A DNA stretch of 64,000 nucleotides. Origin: Filosporella fistucella (Eukaryota; Ascomycota; Leotiomycetes; Helotiales). The stretch is taken from assembly GCA_030077755.1 (NCBI GenBank), contig JAQJZZ010000010.1:62001-126000 (forward strand), given 5' to 3'. The translations under genes and the position numbers were made by a program. Position 1 is the first letter of the stretch, and every line of letters starts with the position of its first letter. This document shows, in pieces, positions 61,333 through 64,000 of the stretch. The notes beneath the pieces are model-generated. The model was not told the DNA's origin and made no database searches. It worked only from the letters and a program-made list of their open reading frames with translations.

Positions 61333-62828
61333 TTAAGCAGCCATCTCCATGACCTCGCCCTCGACCCTCCCATCACCAACCTTCAAACTCTTTTCCTCCA
61401 TTTTCTTGTCCCCCTCCTTACTCAATCCGTCCTTAAAAAGAGGGCTCTCCATCATGGTACTCCAATCATGGACAGCATTTGTGTTTTCGTGACTAGCCAT
61501 AACTGCCTCGTTTCCTCGTGGCCACAGTTCAGCCTCGTATCGCTTGACTGCAGCAGCAAGCTCGGCTTGGGTGTGTTCTTTCATCTCACGAAGATGGACC
61601 AAAAAGTCAGCAGCATCAGAGATGGCGTTGTTGAGACCTTGACCACGATCTGTAATCCTATGAGTCGAGTAAATTACGAAGATAAGGCGAGGGCTTACGA
61701 AAAGTCATGGCATGAGCCGAGTCTCCAGCCAGAGTGACGAGTCCTCCTCGACTATCCCATGGCTTTGTTGGCCAGTATGCGAGTCTGTTGTGCCACACCT
61801 TTGTTCCAGGAGGTATAGTAGCAAACACCTCGTTAAAAGGATAGCCAAAGTCTTTTCCACGTTCATACATAGCCGGAAGGACATTATCTCCATCAAGACC
61901 TGTTGGCTCATCAGATCGCCACGTTTGCATCAACATCCATTCCCACTCTCCTGGATCCTCAGAAGAGCAATCGTGAACTATGCTTGTCAGTCAATATCTT
62001 ATAGCCTCAAACAATACCTACTGCTCATCCAAGTGAAAGTCCCATTAGGATGGAATGTGATTGTATATCTTGGGTGCAGAGCTCTCAAATCGATGGATGC
62101 CTGTCGACCGAGCTTCGTGATGGTTACACTGGCCACGCAGGGCGACGGAAGAAGTTCCGCTTCTTTTGGCCCGAGGAGAAATTCTCGGGTCAGAGAATGT
62201 GCACCTTCGCAGCCAACGAGTAGATTCCCTGTCTCCTGTGTGCCGTCTTCAAATGTAACTGTAATGGTGTTCTCGCCTGTCTCGATTTTCTTGAGACGTT
62301 TGCCCCACTAATATCTCTTCAGCGGTGAGGAAGGGTGGAGTTGATGTGATCAAACCTTAATATCCACATCTTTCGAAATCATTTCAAGCCATTTCTTTCT
62401 TCTAAGGCGCAAGCTCCAAGGTGCTGGCAGATTCTTGAGAAGCTCGCCAGTCGCTCCATGATGCACTGGCATAACACTACTTTCCGATGCTACATAGGTG
62501 GGATCAGTCTGAACAGTTTTGACAAGAGGCTTGAGATCATCGGTGAGGCATTCATCCAGTCTTGACTGTGCCCAGTAAATTCCGAAGTTCCAATCTCTGG
62601 GTCTCTGGTACCAACTCGTATCCTGTTCAAAAACGGTGCATGGGATTCCAGCCTTGATGTGTCAATTTCATCCCGAAATTTGGGGCTATCCTTACTTGCT
62701 TGAGGACTTGGCCAAATAGAAGTCCTGCAGAACCTGTTTGGTTTAGCAAGGCAGCGACTTGCTGTTTCTGGAAGATACAGACCTGAGCCAATGATCAAAA
62801 CTCTAAGTGGTGCTGAATTGGTTCCCAT
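61333..62828 (-). CDS. FAD-dependent monooxygenase (aromatic hydroxylase type)
   Basis: Class A flavoprotein monooxygenase that would hydroxylate an aromatic or polyketide substrate using NAD(P)H and O2. Six exons: 62783-62828, 62696-62733, 62652-62356, 62307-62022, 61977-61699 and 61649-61333; introns only 43-49 nt; 420 aa. The dinucleotide fold IIGSGSAGLLFGQVLKQ appears only when exons 1 and 2 are joined. NLLVGCEGAHS and the FAD-ribityl motif LAGDSAHAMTFHRGQGLNNA (across the last splice) are intact. No membrane anchor. Such enzymes are often in secondary-metabolite or catabolic clusters, but nothing recognisable follows in the last 1.2 kb, so the context beyond the window matters. Confidence 0.93.
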
Positions 62829-64000
62829 CTTGACGTCAGGATCGGGACCGATGGTTGTATCACTTCTGTTACTGCAGCTTACACAACTTCAGGAGAGACA
62901 GAACAGGAATTGGAAGAAGAAAAGGTGTTTGGGATACCGCTCAACTGGCTGTTGGCCCGCTTACTCTCATGAGAAGTGGAGCTGCATCCAAATCCATGGA
63001 GGCAGGTTTCTTCTAGCTGTTTCAATCCTCCAAGCACCATGTCGCCATGTCCCTCCGATACGGCATTCTCGATGTGGCAGGACAACAGGGCAATTCCTTA
63101 TCCTACATGACTTATGAGCAAAATATGCATCGATAAAGCATGTTTCGCAAAATGCTACCACTCATTGGAGTGACTGTCGTCAAGTGAAGGATAACTGCGT
63201 CCGTTGTCGTCAGCGTATGCAAACTACTGCACAAATCCGGAGTACCTACGGTATAGAGACTGTTGATAAGTATTTCGACCGGAAGCAGGCAAGGAAATTA
63301 GGTTGCAGCCGTCAATGCTGTGCTCCCGGGCAGCCGCCACTAATCAACGAAGACCAAGCCTATAAACATCCCCTGTACGACCCGCTTTAGCGCCTTAGCC
63401 ACGACCCTTTATGCGGGGTGTCTGCAGTGGGGTCACAATTGAAATCTCGAAGGCCAGTAGAGTCGAGTGAGCGATGGAACTGTCATATGTGAGGTCGTGC
63501 ATGACAATGGCTCGGCAGTCTGATATTATGTGGCCTTCGAGGAAGATTGGCAGCAATCATGATGTGATACAAAATCGATTCTGAATCCAGACGCGGATGT
63601 AACCCATAATTCAAGTCATATGATATGCTGACAGTATGACAAAACAACGTACAAACCTCGCTATCAGAGGCTGGGCGTAGTTTCTGACCCACGTCAGACT
63701 TGATTGCGTGGGACTGTTCGAGTCAAAACGAACGGGATCATTCCCCGGCTGCCGAACTCTGAAATCGAGGATATGCAGTGTGGCACCCACACAGGCATGC
63801 CAAAGAAATTCGATTCCTCATCGTTGGGTTGGTAATTGATGCCCTAATATAGTCAAATGTCAGCCCGTTCAATATTTCGTGGCTATTGTTCCTGTACTGT
63901 ATATTTCGCTGCCCCCTCATACCGTGAAGGCAATGGCACCGGGAAGTCCGCAAGATAGAGAAGGGCCGGCGTCTCCGCGAAATGGAAACCCAGAGCTATC
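62829..64000. other. Gene-free right edge
   Basis: 1.17 kb upstream of the FAD monooxygenase. A plus-strand open frame near 63184-63390 has a Cys-rich composition but no family and no splice context. Nothing is supported. Confidence 0.45.

Noticed and set aside
63184..63390. Cys-containing plus-strand ORF near the right edge
   Set aside because: Short, no upstream exon, no known pattern; probably chance.

Overview
The window is nuclear DNA of a filamentous ascomycete (Pezizomycotina). The genes have many short introns of 43-75 nt with GTANGT-type donors and CTRAY-like branch sites (one SSN3 intron is 209 nt). The gene set includes an AA9 polysaccharide monooxygenase, an AreA-era nitrogen gene set, 2EXR-domain proteins and 12-TM Dal5-type permeases, and is typical of Leotiomycetes-like plant-associated or saprotrophic fungi. 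The class-level placement is an inference from general gene style, not from a search. I rebuilt 25 protein-coding genes exon by exon and checked that each summed exon length is a multiple of three. I also found one likely 41-residue small ORF and two decayed genes. No tRNA, rRNA, CRISPR or intact transposon was recognised.

Layout. 0.3-9 kb: AA9 LPMO, a large single-pass membrane protein of unknown function, an old yellow enzyme with a GC-AG intron, and a sugar-type MFS transporter, all on the minus strand. 9-20 kb is a housekeeping block: CDK8/SSN3 Mediator kinase, a small ORF, an ARF6-type GTPase, SAGA subunit SGF29 and phosphomannose isomerase. 20-27.6 kb is an accessory-looking block: two Dal5/ACS-family permeases that converge, the second divergent from a luciferase-like FMN monooxygenase (NtaA/SnaA/DszA type), then a NAPE-PLD-like metallo-beta-lactamase-fold protein. 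27.8-40 kb: sterol-type UDP-glycosyltransferase, four-helix membrane protein, APC amino-acid permease, GTP cyclohydrolase II and NAP1 histone chaperone. 41.7-48.4 kb: xanthine dehydrogenase divergent from a second old yellow enzyme. 48.5-54 kb is a decay zone with an intact 2EXR gene, a truncated and frameshifted copy of it, and an aminoglycoside-phosphotransferase-family pseudogene. 54-64 kb: a small orphan protein, complex I subunit NDUFB7, an Asp/Glu (hydantoin) racemase-like protein, ARP2, an unrecognised protein and a six-exon FAD monooxygenase.

How they fit together. Most genes are independent housekeeping functions (chromatin and transcription, actin and vesicle traffic, sugar nucleotide and riboflavin supply, respiration). 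Two places suggest local functional linkage. The permease/FMN-monooxygenase divergent pair could import and oxidatively cleave a sulfur- or nitrogen-containing small molecule. The xanthine dehydrogenase promoter carries GATA motifs and a CCG-N3-CGG palindrome, consistent with nitrogen and purine control. Flavin enzymes are conspicuous (two OYEs, luciferase-like, XDH, FAD monooxygenase, plus the first enzyme of riboflavin synthesis), but I see no evidence that they form one pathway.
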